Below, piece after piece: positions 54,501-63,161 of a stretch of 64,000 bases of DNA. Below the pieces are notes generated by a model, which did not search any database, had not been told where the DNA came from, and saw nothing but the letters and a program-made list of their open reading frames with translations. Made by a program: the position numbers and the translations under genes. The first letter of the stretch is position 1, and the number at the start of each line of letters is the position of its first letter. The DNA comes from Phycisphaerae bacterium (GTDB lineage: Bacteria > Planctomycetota > Phycisphaerae > Sedimentisphaerales > SM23-30), in contig JAEIOG010000016.1 of the NCBI GenBank assembly GCA_016342495.1, positions 1-64,000 on the forward strand, given 5' to 3'.

Positions 54501-55477
54501 GGTCTGCGGTCGAAAATATCAAGGAATTAAAAGCTGGCTACCTTTCCCATGTCGTCCACAAACTGGCAACCCTGATGATTAAGCATAATGCTGTGGTTTG
54601 CCTAGAAGATTTGAATTTTGGCTTTAAACGCGGCAGAATAAAAGTTGAAAAACAGGTATATCAGAAATTTGAAAAATCACTTATCGACAAGCTTAATTAT
54701 CTTGTATTTAAAGATAAAGATTTCGGCCAGGCCGGACATTATCTGGGTGGTTACCAACTTACAGCACCATTTGAATCATTTCAAAAGCTTGGCAAACAAA
54801 GCGGATTCCTGTTTTATGTAACTTCTGACTATACCTCCAAGATTGACCCGGTTACCGGTTTTGTCAGCCGCATAAATTCCCGTTATGAATCAGTGGCAAA
54901 AAGCCAGGAATTATTTAATAAATTCGATTCGATTTCTTACAATTATCAAAAGAATTATTTTGAATTTTACCTTGATTATGCAAAATTCCGCAATGGCGAC
55001 AGTGGCAAGTGGAAAGCTTGTACTCATGGTAATCAGCGTTATCGCTATAATAAAGCTGATATGGATTATAAATGTTATGATGTCACCGCTGAATTAAAAA
55101 CTTTATTTGACAAAGCTGGTATTGATTATGCGAGCGGTAATAATCTTAAAGATACTATTGTAAACCAGCAAGACAAAACTTTTTTTAGTTCTTTACTGTT
55201 TTATTTATCGTTAACTTTACAGTTGCGTCATACCTATAAATCCAATGGCATTGAAAAGGATTTCATACTTTCGCCGGTTGCCAATGACGAGGGTATTTTC
55301 TTCGATTCCCGTCAATATGAAACAATGAATAATTCTCCATTGCCTATCGATGCTGATGCCAATGGTGCGTATAATATTGCTCGTAAAGGACTTCTAACTT
55401 TAAAACAGATCAATACTGCTGGGAAGCCATCGGCAATTAAAAATTCCGAATGGTTTGATTTTGTACAGAACAAATAA
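51578..55477 (+). CDS. cas12a: Type V-A CRISPR effector Cas12a
   Basis: RNA-guided DNA nuclease that also processes its own crRNA. 1,299 residues, typical Cas12a length. N-terminal YSLSKTLRFEL (14-24) begins the WED/REC region. The crRNA-processing block is DRRFTQDKFFFHCPITINF. RuvC-I IGIDRGERH with Asp913, RuvC-II VCLEDLNFGFKRGR with Glu1010, the Nuc domain between II and III, and RuvC-III IDADANGAYNIA with Asp1258/Asp1260: all catalytic residues are present. AAGGAG lies 8 bases before the ATG, and a strong promoter precedes it. It is first in a six-gene operon, matching the TGTTGTAGAT-type repeat of the array at 63162. Confidence 0.98.
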   Translation: MAENRKLSDFCGKYSLSKTLRFELRPVGETADHIEDFKNQALKQIVAQDKKRADDYQQIKKILDNYHRHFIESVLAEPILTAEDQKNAKGKVEKYGINSAFEAYVTAKNKNATKDEKKTYQTIQDNLRKIIAEEFSLRSKDFYIYKGEFSKLINKVGSGNNKTEGRLWHWLRSGLDNEEITQEEFDSACEYIANFDKFTTYFTGFNENRNNLYVKDANSTAIAYRIIHENMEKHFANCLRFVQIQGKYPELANGLSVFGENFTPPSFLNYLGQSGIDRYNETIGHKSDDINAKGVNQLINEYRQKNKLKARELPFMTVLYKQILSDRASGFIIDEFNDGKSVFEAIKAFHAEITDSDIITELQNCLAEFLILENQDSIYIKNDLSLTGISNKLWGDWSYIKQAISNCCRDKLGKTENQIETIIKQDYYPLGFVQQTLDYYCEAIDKPENQKDLLQYFNTFSQDEKLLTDIFQQAYHEAKATLELDDFDNDRRTPGKDLPDGGKGFIQIEKIKQYLDSVLAIGHFVKPLYMIKSGKMIQLEEKNTDFYDAFNALYDQLANAITLYNKVRNYVTKKPYKTDKFKINFENSTLLDGWDVNKETANTSVLLLRNGKYYLGIMPKNANNIFNYKPESSDSENKTQTKINLQQQILADIADDYFEKMVYKLLPDPSRMLPKVFFATSNIEIYNPSQEVKDIRKLGLFKKDAANPEAMHKWVDFMKESLKKHPEWNEYFNFNFLRTSQYPDVSRFYKDVADQGYCLSFDKIKTSYIEEQIASGNLYLFEIYSKDFSPYSKGRPNLHTSYWKLLFSKENLSDVVLKLNGQAEIFFRPASLKRTEVVIHPANKPVRNKNPLNAKKQSIFDYDIIKDRRFTQDKFFFHCPITINFKQGGFGKFNDGVNAYLAGNPDINMIGIDRGERHLLYYSVIDQNSNIIEQGSLNTIANSLTSNGKEVQKQTDYHSLLDDKEKQRDVARKTWSAVENIKELKAGYLSHVVHKLATLMIKHNAVVCLEDLNFGFKRGRIKVEKQVYQKFEKSLIDKLNYLVFKDKDFGQAGHYLGGYQLTAPFESFQKLGKQSGFLFYVTSDYTSKIDPVTGFVSRINSRYESVAKSQELFNKFDSISYNYQKNYFEFYLDYAKFRNGDSGKWKACTHGNQRYRYNKADMDYKCYDVTAELKTLFDKAGIDYASGNNLKDTIVNQQDKTFFSSLLFYLSLTLQLRHTYKSNGIEKDFILSPVANDEGIFFDSRQYETMNNSPLPIDADANGAYNIARKGLLTLKQINTAGKPSAIKNSEWFDFVQNK

Positions 55478-55504
55478 AGTGTCCTAAGATATGGAGAAAT
55501 TATC

Positions 55505-58500
55505 ATGAATAAAGATATAAAACAAAATTCGGTATCAGAGTATTCATACAATAAAGCTTTAAGGTTCAAGTTGGAACATTTAGCTGGCCCCTTGCCTGCT
55601 ATTCCTCAAGGGCAGGCAAATTCGAAAAATTTGATTGAAACTGGCAATTTATTGGCAGATGAGTTTGAAAAGTTTATCTACATCGTCAACGATGATGGAA
55701 CTTTGAATAGAAGAAATGGGCAGAAAGTCTTAACCAAACATATTTCTATCAAAAAGCAATGGCTACGTCAATATTTCAAAAATGACTTTTATGCATTCGG
55801 AAGACAGGGCAAAGATTCTTCTCTAGCGGATTATAAATACATACAAACGCCTTTATGTAAATGGTTTGAAGATTTTAGAGAGCAACTAAGTAGTCTCCAG
55901 CAAGTTGTTTCTTATGCTGATCATCAAAAAAGCAGGAGAAGTGAAATAGCGAACATTTTGACTGTTATTAACAGCAAAGGTTATTTTGTATTTGTCAAAG
56001 ATTTTTGCGAATACGCTAATCATAAAGCAAATCAGTCATTACAGAATAACCTGCAAAAGCTTGTTAATGAATTTGAGCAACAGCTAACCGCTGGTATCAA
56101 TGAATATCTTCCCGCTCAATCTGCCGGGCTTGTTATAGCTCAGGGCAGTATGAATTATTATACTGTCAATAAAAAGCCTAAGAATTACCAAAAGGAAATC
56201 GATGGGTTGGGAATAAAACTGGATGAATTGGAGCATAAATATACTGAATATAAAGAGAACAAGGCGAACCAAAAAAGTAAACTCTATGAACTGATAAATA
56301 CTCATGCCTCTAAAGAGAGGATAAAGGAAGAATGTGATCTTTTTGGTGATAACTGTGATGATAATTGCCTGGAAAAGGTTACAGAATTGACTCTCCAGAT
56401 TGAGAAACTCAATGAAAATAAGGATAGCAGCAATAATCTGTCTTTGGAGTTAAAAAAGGAAATAAAAAACCTCAAACAGCAGCGAGGACACTATTTTATT
56501 AAACAAACCAGAGGGAAAACTCATGATATGTATTTTAAAACATACTGGAAATATTGCGAAGAATACAAGAAAATTGCTATTGACAGGGGCAAGATGCTGG
56601 CAAAGATAAATGGAATCAAGCGAGAGCAGATCGAAAGTGGAAATCTGAAATACTGGTCACTTATTTTCGACAATGGTAGCGAAAAACATTTATGGCTTAT
56701 TCCCAAGGATAAAATGCAGGAATTCCACGATAGTATTACCGCCGATAAGCAAAGCTTATGCATTTTACATACCCCTCACTCTTTGACCATGCGGGCCCTG
56801 CATAAACTGTGTTTTGCAGAAGAAAGCAGTTTTGTAGAAAATATGCCAGGAGAATTGAAATCTCTTCAAAGTGGAGTCAAAAAAGCAACAAATGATCAGA
56901 ATAACCGCAATTTCAATGCGGATAGAAGCAAGGATGTTTTAGCACTGGAGTTTTTGAAAAAACTGATGCAAAGCAAATATGCACATGATATTCTTGATTT
57001 GCAACATTTTGATCTCAGCGAACTACAGAATACAGACGATCTGAACAAGTTTGAGGCAGCTCTGGAGCAAGCTTGCTATTATATGGAGCCAATTGCCTTG
57101 TCAGCAGAATCTGCAGATAATGCAATTAATACTTATAATATATTAATATTTAAGATAACCTCCTATGATCTTGAGAAAAGAAATCAAAACACCCATCAGA
57201 CAGCTGAAACTAAGGGCAAAACCCATACCAGAGAAATCTGGGATGCCTTTTGGATGGGAGATGCAAACATACGTCTAAATCCAGAGATAAAGATACGTTT
57301 TCGTCAGAAAAATGAAGAATTGACAGAATATATGGAGAATAAAGGTTTTGATCTTTCCAAGGTGAAAAATCGCTTTCTTCAGGAGCAATACACCGCAGGT
57401 TTTACTTTTACTTTAAATGCCGGCAAAAGGTATCCGCGACTGGCATTTGCCAAAACAGAAGACATCTGCCAGGAGATAAATAACTTTAATCAAAAATTCA
57501 ATGAACAGAATTGGCAGGGAACCTATAAATATGGCATAGATCGTGGCAATATTGAGCTGAGTACTCTTTGTATTGCCAAATTTGACCAGAATGATACATA
57601 TAATTATAATGGCAAATCTTACTTGAAACCATCTTTCCCGCAAGGCCAGCAGGATATTAAAGTATATGAATTGAAAAAACAATGGTATGATCAAAAACAA
57701 AAATCGGATATGGAAAATATCCCCTATGAAAACCGTAAAGAAAAACGAATAATCGCAAATCTATCATATTTTATTGATAAGATCGAAGATGCCAGCTGGT
57801 TTGATAAAAAAAACTGCAGCTGTATTGACCTGACTACCGCCAAGGTGATAAAAGATAAGATTATTCTCAATGGCGATGTGCTGACTTTTCTGAAACTGAA
57901 GAAAGAAGCCGCCAAGCGTGTACTTTTTGAGCTGGTTGCCGATGGCAAAATAACAGATCAGAATAAGGAATTGAAGTGGGCTAGTGACAATACTGATTCA
58001 TTTAAATCGATTGAACTGAGAACAGAGCAAGGAAATACCATCTACTTTTTTGAAGGCAAGCATGGCAGAAACTTTGAAGGTTTACTGGTCAAGGATGATA
58101 TTGTCTATACCCGGGATAATATCAAAGACAATTTACAAAGCTACCTTGATAACCTGCTAGAAGAAAAATCCAAGCAATCCAGCAATCCTTACAAACATGT
58201 CCCGCCAATCGCTAAGATCAATAATCTAAGAAAGGCAATAGCTGCCAATATGGTAGGGGTAGTCTGTTATTTACAAAAGCAATATCCTGGAATTATTGTT
58301 TTGGAAGATCTGGAAGACGATACCATAAAGAAACATTTTTCGCAAATGAATATAAATATCTCTAGACCATTGGAACGGGCATTGATTGATAAATTTCAAA
58401 CTGTGGGGAAGGTTCCACCGCACATCAAAGACATTATAGAAATCAGGGAGCGTTTCAGGAGAGATGGTAAAGCCAAATCATCCCAGCTGGGAGCTCTTGT

Positions 58501-59116
58501 TTTCGTAGATAAAAGTGAAACCAGTGCACAATGTCCCTATTGCGGCGAAAGCTGGACATGGGACAAGTCGAGAAAAGACAAATTAAAGTTTCTGGAACAC
58601 AGATATATTTGCGGTGAGAATGAACCTTGCGGTTTTGATACCGAAAATATTGAGGGAAAGACAGATTTCCTGAAAGAAATAAATGACCCCGATAAAATAG
58701 CAGCCTATAATGTAGCTAAAAAAATACAAGATTATAAAAATATTGAACAATTGAAAATACTTACAGGAGAAAATAAGAAACAGTATAAAGGAACCAATGG
58801 TAAATCGAAACCTCAAACTGAGTACAGACAACCTAAAAAATATCAGGGCTTTTCACTTGAAATACCGAAGAAAGATAAAGCACAGAAAAACAGCCAAGGC
58901 ACTGAAATAGATAAACTCATCAAATTATTGCTAAATAAAAAAGCCAAAGAAGTATCTAATATCTTAAAGCAACTTAAGGCAAAGGATTTATCCAGGAGCC
59001 AGATTGAACAGATAGAGAAAATTCTTAATAAAAGGCATGATGCTGGCCAGGCCGACTATAATCCTCAGGTAAAAAAATATTTTGAAATTTTTAATGAAAT
59101 AAAGAGTGGTAATTAA
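55505..59116 (+). CDS. second Type V effector, Cas12a2-like, with zinc ribbon
   Basis: 1,203 residues, 27 bases behind cas12a with its own GGAG. It shares the opening motif YSxxKALRFKL with Cas12a and a complete RuvC site: YGIDRG (Asp679), IVLEDLEDD (Glu934), NDPDKIAAYNVAKK (Asp1063). RuvC spacing differs from Cas12a (255 and 129 residues against 97 and 250), and a zinc ribbon (CPYCGESW, Cys1010/1013, then Cys1036/1042) occupies the Nuc position. That is the layout of Cas12a2, an RNA-activated nuclease that shares Cas12a crRNAs and causes abortive DNA degradation. A coiled-coil-like insertion (about 235-325) and a basic C-terminal tail of about 120 residues after RuvC-III are extra. A new subtype is the alternative. 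Confidence 0.78.
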   Translation: MNKDIKQNSVSEYSYNKALRFKLEHLAGPLPAIPQGQANSKNLIETGNLLADEFEKFIYIVNDDGTLNRRNGQKVLTKHISIKKQWLRQYFKNDFYAFGRQGKDSSLADYKYIQTPLCKWFEDFREQLSSLQQVVSYADHQKSRRSEIANILTVINSKGYFVFVKDFCEYANHKANQSLQNNLQKLVNEFEQQLTAGINEYLPAQSAGLVIAQGSMNYYTVNKKPKNYQKEIDGLGIKLDELEHKYTEYKENKANQKSKLYELINTHASKERIKEECDLFGDNCDDNCLEKVTELTLQIEKLNENKDSSNNLSLELKKEIKNLKQQRGHYFIKQTRGKTHDMYFKTYWKYCEEYKKIAIDRGKMLAKINGIKREQIESGNLKYWSLIFDNGSEKHLWLIPKDKMQEFHDSITADKQSLCILHTPHSLTMRALHKLCFAEESSFVENMPGELKSLQSGVKKATNDQNNRNFNADRSKDVLALEFLKKLMQSKYAHDILDLQHFDLSELQNTDDLNKFEAALEQACYYMEPIALSAESADNAINTYNILIFKITSYDLEKRNQNTHQTAETKGKTHTREIWDAFWMGDANIRLNPEIKIRFRQKNEELTEYMENKGFDLSKVKNRFLQEQYTAGFTFTLNAGKRYPRLAFAKTEDICQEINNFNQKFNEQNWQGTYKYGIDRGNIELSTLCIAKFDQNDTYNYNGKSYLKPSFPQGQQDIKVYELKKQWYDQKQKSDMENIPYENRKEKRIIANLSYFIDKIEDASWFDKKNCSCIDLTTAKVIKDKIILNGDVLTFLKLKKEAAKRVLFELVADGKITDQNKELKWASDNTDSFKSIELRTEQGNTIYFFEGKHGRNFEGLLVKDDIVYTRDNIKDNLQSYLDNLLEEKSKQSSNPYKHVPPIAKINNLRKAIAANMVGVVCYLQKQYPGIIVLEDLEDDTIKKHFSQMNINISRPLERALIDKFQTVGKVPPHIKDIIEIRERFRRDGKAKSSQLGALVFVDKSETSAQCPYCGESWTWDKSRKDKLKFLEHRYICGENEPCGFDTENIEGKTDFLKEINDPDKIAAYNVAKKIQDYKNIEQLKILTGENKKQYKGTNGKSKPQTEYRQPKKYQGFSLEIPKKDKAQKNSQGTEIDKLIKLLLNKKAKEVSNILKQLKAKDLSRSQIEQIEKILNKRHDAGQADYNPQVKKYFEIFNEIKSGN

Positions 59117-59118
59117 TT

Positions 59119-61131
59119 ATGAAAAAATATTATTTATATATTGATGAGAGCGGTCAGTTTAAACATACTGAATCGCATATATCTATGGTAGGTGGTTATA
59201 TAACCCAAAAATCGCCGAATGAAATAAAAGGTCAAATAAAAAAAAGGATCACCCGATTTCGTGACAATCATAAAGAAATTGATTTGGGCGAAAATGATAT
59301 TCATGCTGCAGAACTGCTACATCCGGAAAATTTTCCAGATAAGGCAAACAGAGAAAAATATAAACGAATTCCCGAAAATATCCGCAAAGAATTTATAGAT
59401 GGCTTTAAGACTATCGTAGAAAATATTGCCTGTTTTAAGATAAAAAGTATTAATGAACAATTTACTTTCGGTGATGCCAATGAACAGGATAGATATGGGG
59501 CATGTCTGGGGGCTTTATTTCAAAAGGCTGTCGAACTTATCAATGATGATACGGAGATAGAATTTAATTTTTTGATTGCTAAAAGATCAGGCACATGTTC
59601 GCAAATGGAATTTGACCACGCATGTTACCATGCGGAACTCGGAAAATATTTTCAGGATTTATGTTCAGAAGCGAAAAATCTGACAGTTAAATCTGATTTT
59701 CCATGCGATCGAAAGTTACTTCTGGATTTAGCTGATATTGCCTGCTATTTTCTCCGGAAAGATGATTTTGACAAGATAGAAACGACCAGGCCTAATAAGG
59801 TTTCTTTTAATAAATATCGTGATAACTATAATGATTTTTATAATGAACTCATTGGCAATGGTGAATATGCTACTGCCTATAAAATTGCAGTTAATAAAGA
59901 AGATAAGCAAAAAGTCTTAGATAAATTAACTGAATTAGCTCCAGACCAGAATGATCAGATTCGCTATTTCTTAAATATTGCCTATAATCTTGTCAAAATC
60001 CGTACAAACAATAAAAACGCTCTTGCTGATGCAGAGGCCATATTTACTGAATTATCTAAAATTTCGAATCAAAAGCATGAGTTTACAAATCTTGCATTAA
60101 ACGGCTTGCTGCTTTGTGCCAACCATAGCGGCCAAACTGGCAAGGCTGTGGGGATTTTACAAAAAATCAAACGAAATATGTCTGGCCAGTCAGAATTATC
60201 ACTCTTTAATAACTACACCAATATTCTGGAACTTAGAAACCGGGCTTATAATGATTGGTTCAATGAGTATAATTTTCTGGAAATCATCAATGGTTTCAGC
60301 GATGATGTTGAAAAATATGAAACCTTTTTGTCACTGACTAAGGATGAAGGAATATTTGACCAAAATGATAAATGCTATCTATTGCACAAAATGCTCAGCT
60401 CTTTGGGGCAGGCTTATGCTTTTGCAGGTAGAGTCGCTGGTCAGGATTACTATGAAATTGCAGAGCAATATTTTAATAAAGCTCTGGAGCATTTGCCGGG
60501 GGCAAGTGATGATCGGCGGACAATAAATTATCTGGCTACCCTTTACTGGTATAAAAGTGATAATTGTAAAGCATATAAGCTATTGCGAAAATTTGACCGA
60601 GATTTGCCCGATAAAATAGAAGAAGCTTTGTTCTATACCCTAAAACATTCTGACCGGGATGCCTTTGATTTTTCTATGATTTTGAGACTGCTTGACAGTC
60701 AACAGGTTAATGTGGATTTACTAAACAAAGCAGTCAAAGAAATTAATAAAAAACGTTTTGCGGATGAACATCCTTTCGAATTGATTTATAAGCATCTGGG
60801 GATACTTTTTATGTATTGTGAAGATTATAAAAAGGCGGCAAAACTTTTCAAACAGGCTATTGATATATGTCAGCAGAAAAGCTTTACACTAAATACGATT
60901 TCGCTCCCTATTCTTTTACTGCTGGCAATTGCCTATAAGAAAGATCAAAAGATAGATTCATATAAGCAGCAACTGATAGATTTCAATGAATCATATGATG
61001 ATCTTGTCAACAAATCTATTTATTTCCGAAGTTTTATTGATATTCTAGGTGGCAAAGACACACTTATTTCTCATTGTGAAGCCGAAAATATAGATATTAT
61101 TAACCAGTTTTTACCTTTTATGTATTCTTGA
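59119..61131 (+). CDS. DUF3800 (RNase-H-fold) protein with C-terminal TPR-like repeats
   Basis: 670 residues, starting 2 bases after the second effector's stop, so translationally coupled. The N-terminal ~215 residues are DUF3800: YLYIDESGQF with Asp9/Glu10, DIHAAELLH (His62, Glu65) and DLADIACYFL with Asp206, giving an acidic RNase-H-like putative active site. From about 250 on there is an all-helical region with TPR-like pairs (YLNIAYNLVKIRTNNKNALADA; LYKHLGILFMYCEDYKKAAKLF). DUF3800 proteins occur in mobile and defence contexts; this fusion inside a cas operon is unexplained. It might be a nuclease activated with Cas12a2 or a regulator. Confidence 0.75.
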   Translation: MKKYYLYIDESGQFKHTESHISMVGGYITQKSPNEIKGQIKKRITRFRDNHKEIDLGENDIHAAELLHPENFPDKANREKYKRIPENIRKEFIDGFKTIVENIACFKIKSINEQFTFGDANEQDRYGACLGALFQKAVELINDDTEIEFNFLIAKRSGTCSQMEFDHACYHAELGKYFQDLCSEAKNLTVKSDFPCDRKLLLDLADIACYFLRKDDFDKIETTRPNKVSFNKYRDNYNDFYNELIGNGEYATAYKIAVNKEDKQKVLDKLTELAPDQNDQIRYFLNIAYNLVKIRTNNKNALADAEAIFTELSKISNQKHEFTNLALNGLLLCANHSGQTGKAVGILQKIKRNMSGQSELSLFNNYTNILELRNRAYNDWFNEYNFLEIINGFSDDVEKYETFLSLTKDEGIFDQNDKCYLLHKMLSSLGQAYAFAGRVAGQDYYEIAEQYFNKALEHLPGASDDRRTINYLATLYWYKSDNCKAYKLLRKFDRDLPDKIEEALFYTLKHSDRDAFDFSMILRLLDSQQVNVDLLNKAVKEINKKRFADEHPFELIYKHLGILFMYCEDYKKAAKLFKQAIDICQQKSFTLNTISLPILLLLAIAYKKDQKIDSYKQQLIDFNESYDDLVNKSIYFRSFIDILGGKDTLISHCEAENIDIINQFLPFMYS

Positions 61132-61203
61132 TTTATAATATCATATAGTTCCAGCTTTATCGGGAGAAGATGTTCTTTGGCAAGTTAATAAAGGAAGTAG
61201 CTT

Positions 61204-61764
61204 ATGGAAAGTTATATACCAATTTCGTATTTGAATGATTTTGTTTTTTGTCCGCGCTCGATATATTTTCATCAGCTCCATGGCCGGATTTCAACCCGTC
61301 TATATCAGGGCAAAGCTCAGATAGATGGCAAGGCCGTCCATGAAGCTGTAGATAATCAAACCTATTCAACCCGCAAAAATGTATTGCAAGGCATAGATAT
61401 TTATTGCCAGCAATACGGTATTTGCGGCAAGATAGATATTTTTGATATCGACATAGGTTTGCTTACCGAACGCAAAAAATATATCGCTGTTATTTATGAT
61501 GGCTATATCTTTCAGCTTTATGCCCAGTATTTTTCATTAACGGAAATGGGCCATACTGTCAAAACTATGCGTTTCTACAGCAGCGATGATAATAAAGTCT
61601 ATCCGGTAAAGCTGCCTGAAGATAATCCGGAAATGCTGGGAAAATTTGAGCAGACCGTATACAAGATAAAAACCTATAAATTATCTGACCATGCCCAGGA
61701 TAATCCCGAAAAATGCAAAAATTGTATCTACGAAACTATTTGTGATCAATCATTATATACCTAA
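61204..61764 (+). CDS. cas4: CRISPR-associated exonuclease Cas4
   Basis: Trims and PAM-selects prespacers with Cas1-Cas2. 186 residues. Fe-S Cys16 (FVFCPRSIYF) with C-terminal CKNC...C (171, 174, 180); RecB-like nuclease residues His46, Asp78 in GKIDIFD, Glu89 and Lys91 in LTERKK. It is 72 bases behind the DUF3800 gene with AAGGAAG before the ATG. A Type V companion of cas1-cas2. Confidence 0.95.
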   Translation: MESYIPISYLNDFVFCPRSIYFHQLHGRISTRLYQGKAQIDGKAVHEAVDNQTYSTRKNVLQGIDIYCQQYGICGKIDIFDIDIGLLTERKKYIAVIYDGYIFQLYAQYFSLTEMGHTVKTMRFYSSDDNKVYPVKLPEDNPEMLGKFEQTVYKIKTYKLSDHAQDNPEKCKNCIYETICDQSLYT

Positions 61765-61788
61765 AAACTATAGAACGGATAACAAATC

Positions 61789-62751
61789 ATGTTAAGTGCA
61801 CCAGAATTCAAGCAAAAGCAGATACTTTTTGCTTTGCTCAGTCATGGCGAAAAGCTCAGCTTCAAAAATGATAATATTATCATTAAAGATGCTGATGGCA
61901 AAATCAAACATCAATCTACCTGCTATAGATTATTTGCGATATTTGTCATTGGTCATATTTCAATAACTTCCGGCTTATTACAGCGGGCCGAGAAGTTTGG
62001 TTTTACCATTGTGCTGATGACTCACAGTCTGCGGGTCTATGGCTCATGGTGCTGTCCGGCACGAGGTAATGTCATGTTGCGTAAAAAACAATATGACTAT
62101 AAAGCCCTTGATATTGCCCATCATATTGTCGCTAATAAAATTGATAATCAGCTTAATACCTTAAAAGCTTTGCGTAACAAAAATGATAAGCTTAAAGATT
62201 CTATAGCTTCTATTAAGCAATATCGCCTAGCGGTAGTAACCACCCAGCCAGACCTGCAGGAATTACTGGGGCTGGAAGGTATTGTTTCCCGCCAGTATTT
62301 TCAGGCTTATTTTGCTGATCTTAACTGGATCGCCCGGCGGCCTCGGGTAAAACATGATACCATTAACTGCCTGATGGATATTGGCTATACCCTGCTATTT
62401 AATATGATTGAAGGTCTGCTAAATATTTATGGCTTTGATTTATACAAAGGTATTTATCATCAGCAGTTTTATCAGCGAAAGTCACTGGTATGTGATCTGG
62501 TCGAGCCGTTTCGCCCATTAATTGATGCCCGGATTCGCAAGGCTCATAGTCTTGGCCAGGTAAATGAGGATGATTTTTATATCAAACAAGGTCAATATTC
62601 CTTATTTGGTAAACAGGCCAGTCCTTATATCGCCTGGTTACTGGAACCACTGATGGCCAGAAAACAGGAAATATTCCTGTATGTCCAAAGTTATTATCGC
62701 AGTTTTATGAAAAATAAACCTCTGGAGCAATACCCGGTCTTTAAGATTTAG
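61789..62751 (+). CDS. cas1: CRISPR integrase Cas1
   Basis: Integrates spacers. 320 residues. Catalytic Glu163 in LLGLEGIVSRQYF, His224 in KGIYHQQFYQRKS, and the acidic pair in CDLVEPFRPLID (Asp236/Glu239). The N-terminal beta domain and C-terminal helical domain have normal proportions. It follows cas4 by 24 bases. No fusion with reverse transcriptase or cas4. Confidence 0.97.
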   Translation: MLSAPEFKQKQILFALLSHGEKLSFKNDNIIIKDADGKIKHQSTCYRLFAIFVIGHISITSGLLQRAEKFGFTIVLMTHSLRVYGSWCCPARGNVMLRKKQYDYKALDIAHHIVANKIDNQLNTLKALRNKNDKLKDSIASIKQYRLAVVTTQPDLQELLGLEGIVSRQYFQAYFADLNWIARRPRVKHDTINCLMDIGYTLLFNMIEGLLNIYGFDLYKGIYHQQFYQRKSLVCDLVEPFRPLIDARIRKAHSLGQVNEDDFYIKQGQYSLFGKQASPYIAWLLEPLMARKQEIFLYVQSYYRSFMKNKPLEQYPVFKI

Positions 62752-62760
62752 GAGAATAAT

Positions 62761-63036
62761 ATGCTTTTAGTGTCTTATGATATTAGTAATGACAAGTTAC
62801 GAACTCGTTTTTCAAAATTTCTGTCAAAATTTGGATTTCGCTTGCAATATTCTGTATTTCAGGTTACAAATAGTCAAAGAGTGCTGGAAAATATTATCTC
62901 TGAAATACAAAATAAATTTGGTAAAAAATTTGAACAGACCGACAGCGTTTTTATTTTTCATATGAGTAAAAATTGTAAAAAATACTCTTTTGGCTATGCC
63001 AAAAATGAAGACCAGGAGGTCGTTATCATTGATTAA
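62761..63036 (+). CDS. cas2: CRISPR-associated Cas2
   Basis: Structural partner of Cas1, 91 residues with ferredoxin fold: MLLVSYDISNDKLRTRFSKF, FGFRLQYSVFQV, IFHMSKNCKKYSFG. AGGAG lies 3 bases before the ATG, 9 bases after cas1. Last gene of the operon before the array. Confidence 0.96.
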   Translation: MLLVSYDISNDKLRTRFSKFLSKFGFRLQYSVFQVTNSQRVLENIISEIQNKFGKKFEQTDSVFIFHMSKNCKKYSFGYAKNEDQEVVIID

Positions 63037-63161
63037 TAAACAAAAAATTACAAACCTCGGTCTTAATGGCCGATTTAGCCGTGTTTTGCGGCTGAAGAAC
63101 GTTTTTTTTATTTATATAACTGCGTTTTTGAGCCATTATACACGTTTTTTCAATGGGACCT
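63037..63161 (+). other. CRISPR leader
   Basis: 125 AT-rich bases with long T-runs between cas2 and the first repeat. It has the position and composition of a leader; the array is read on the plus strand from it. No consensus promoter with good spacing could be assigned. Confidence 0.65.

Noticed and set aside
55505-59116. Second effector as a degraded duplicate of cas12a
   Set aside because: It is a full-length frame with all RuvC catalytic residues, a zinc ribbon absent from Cas12a, and different RuvC spacing.
61132-61203. Additional small gene between the DUF3800 gene and cas4
   Set aside because: Only 72 bases, with no frame having both a start and a ribosome-binding site other than that of cas4.
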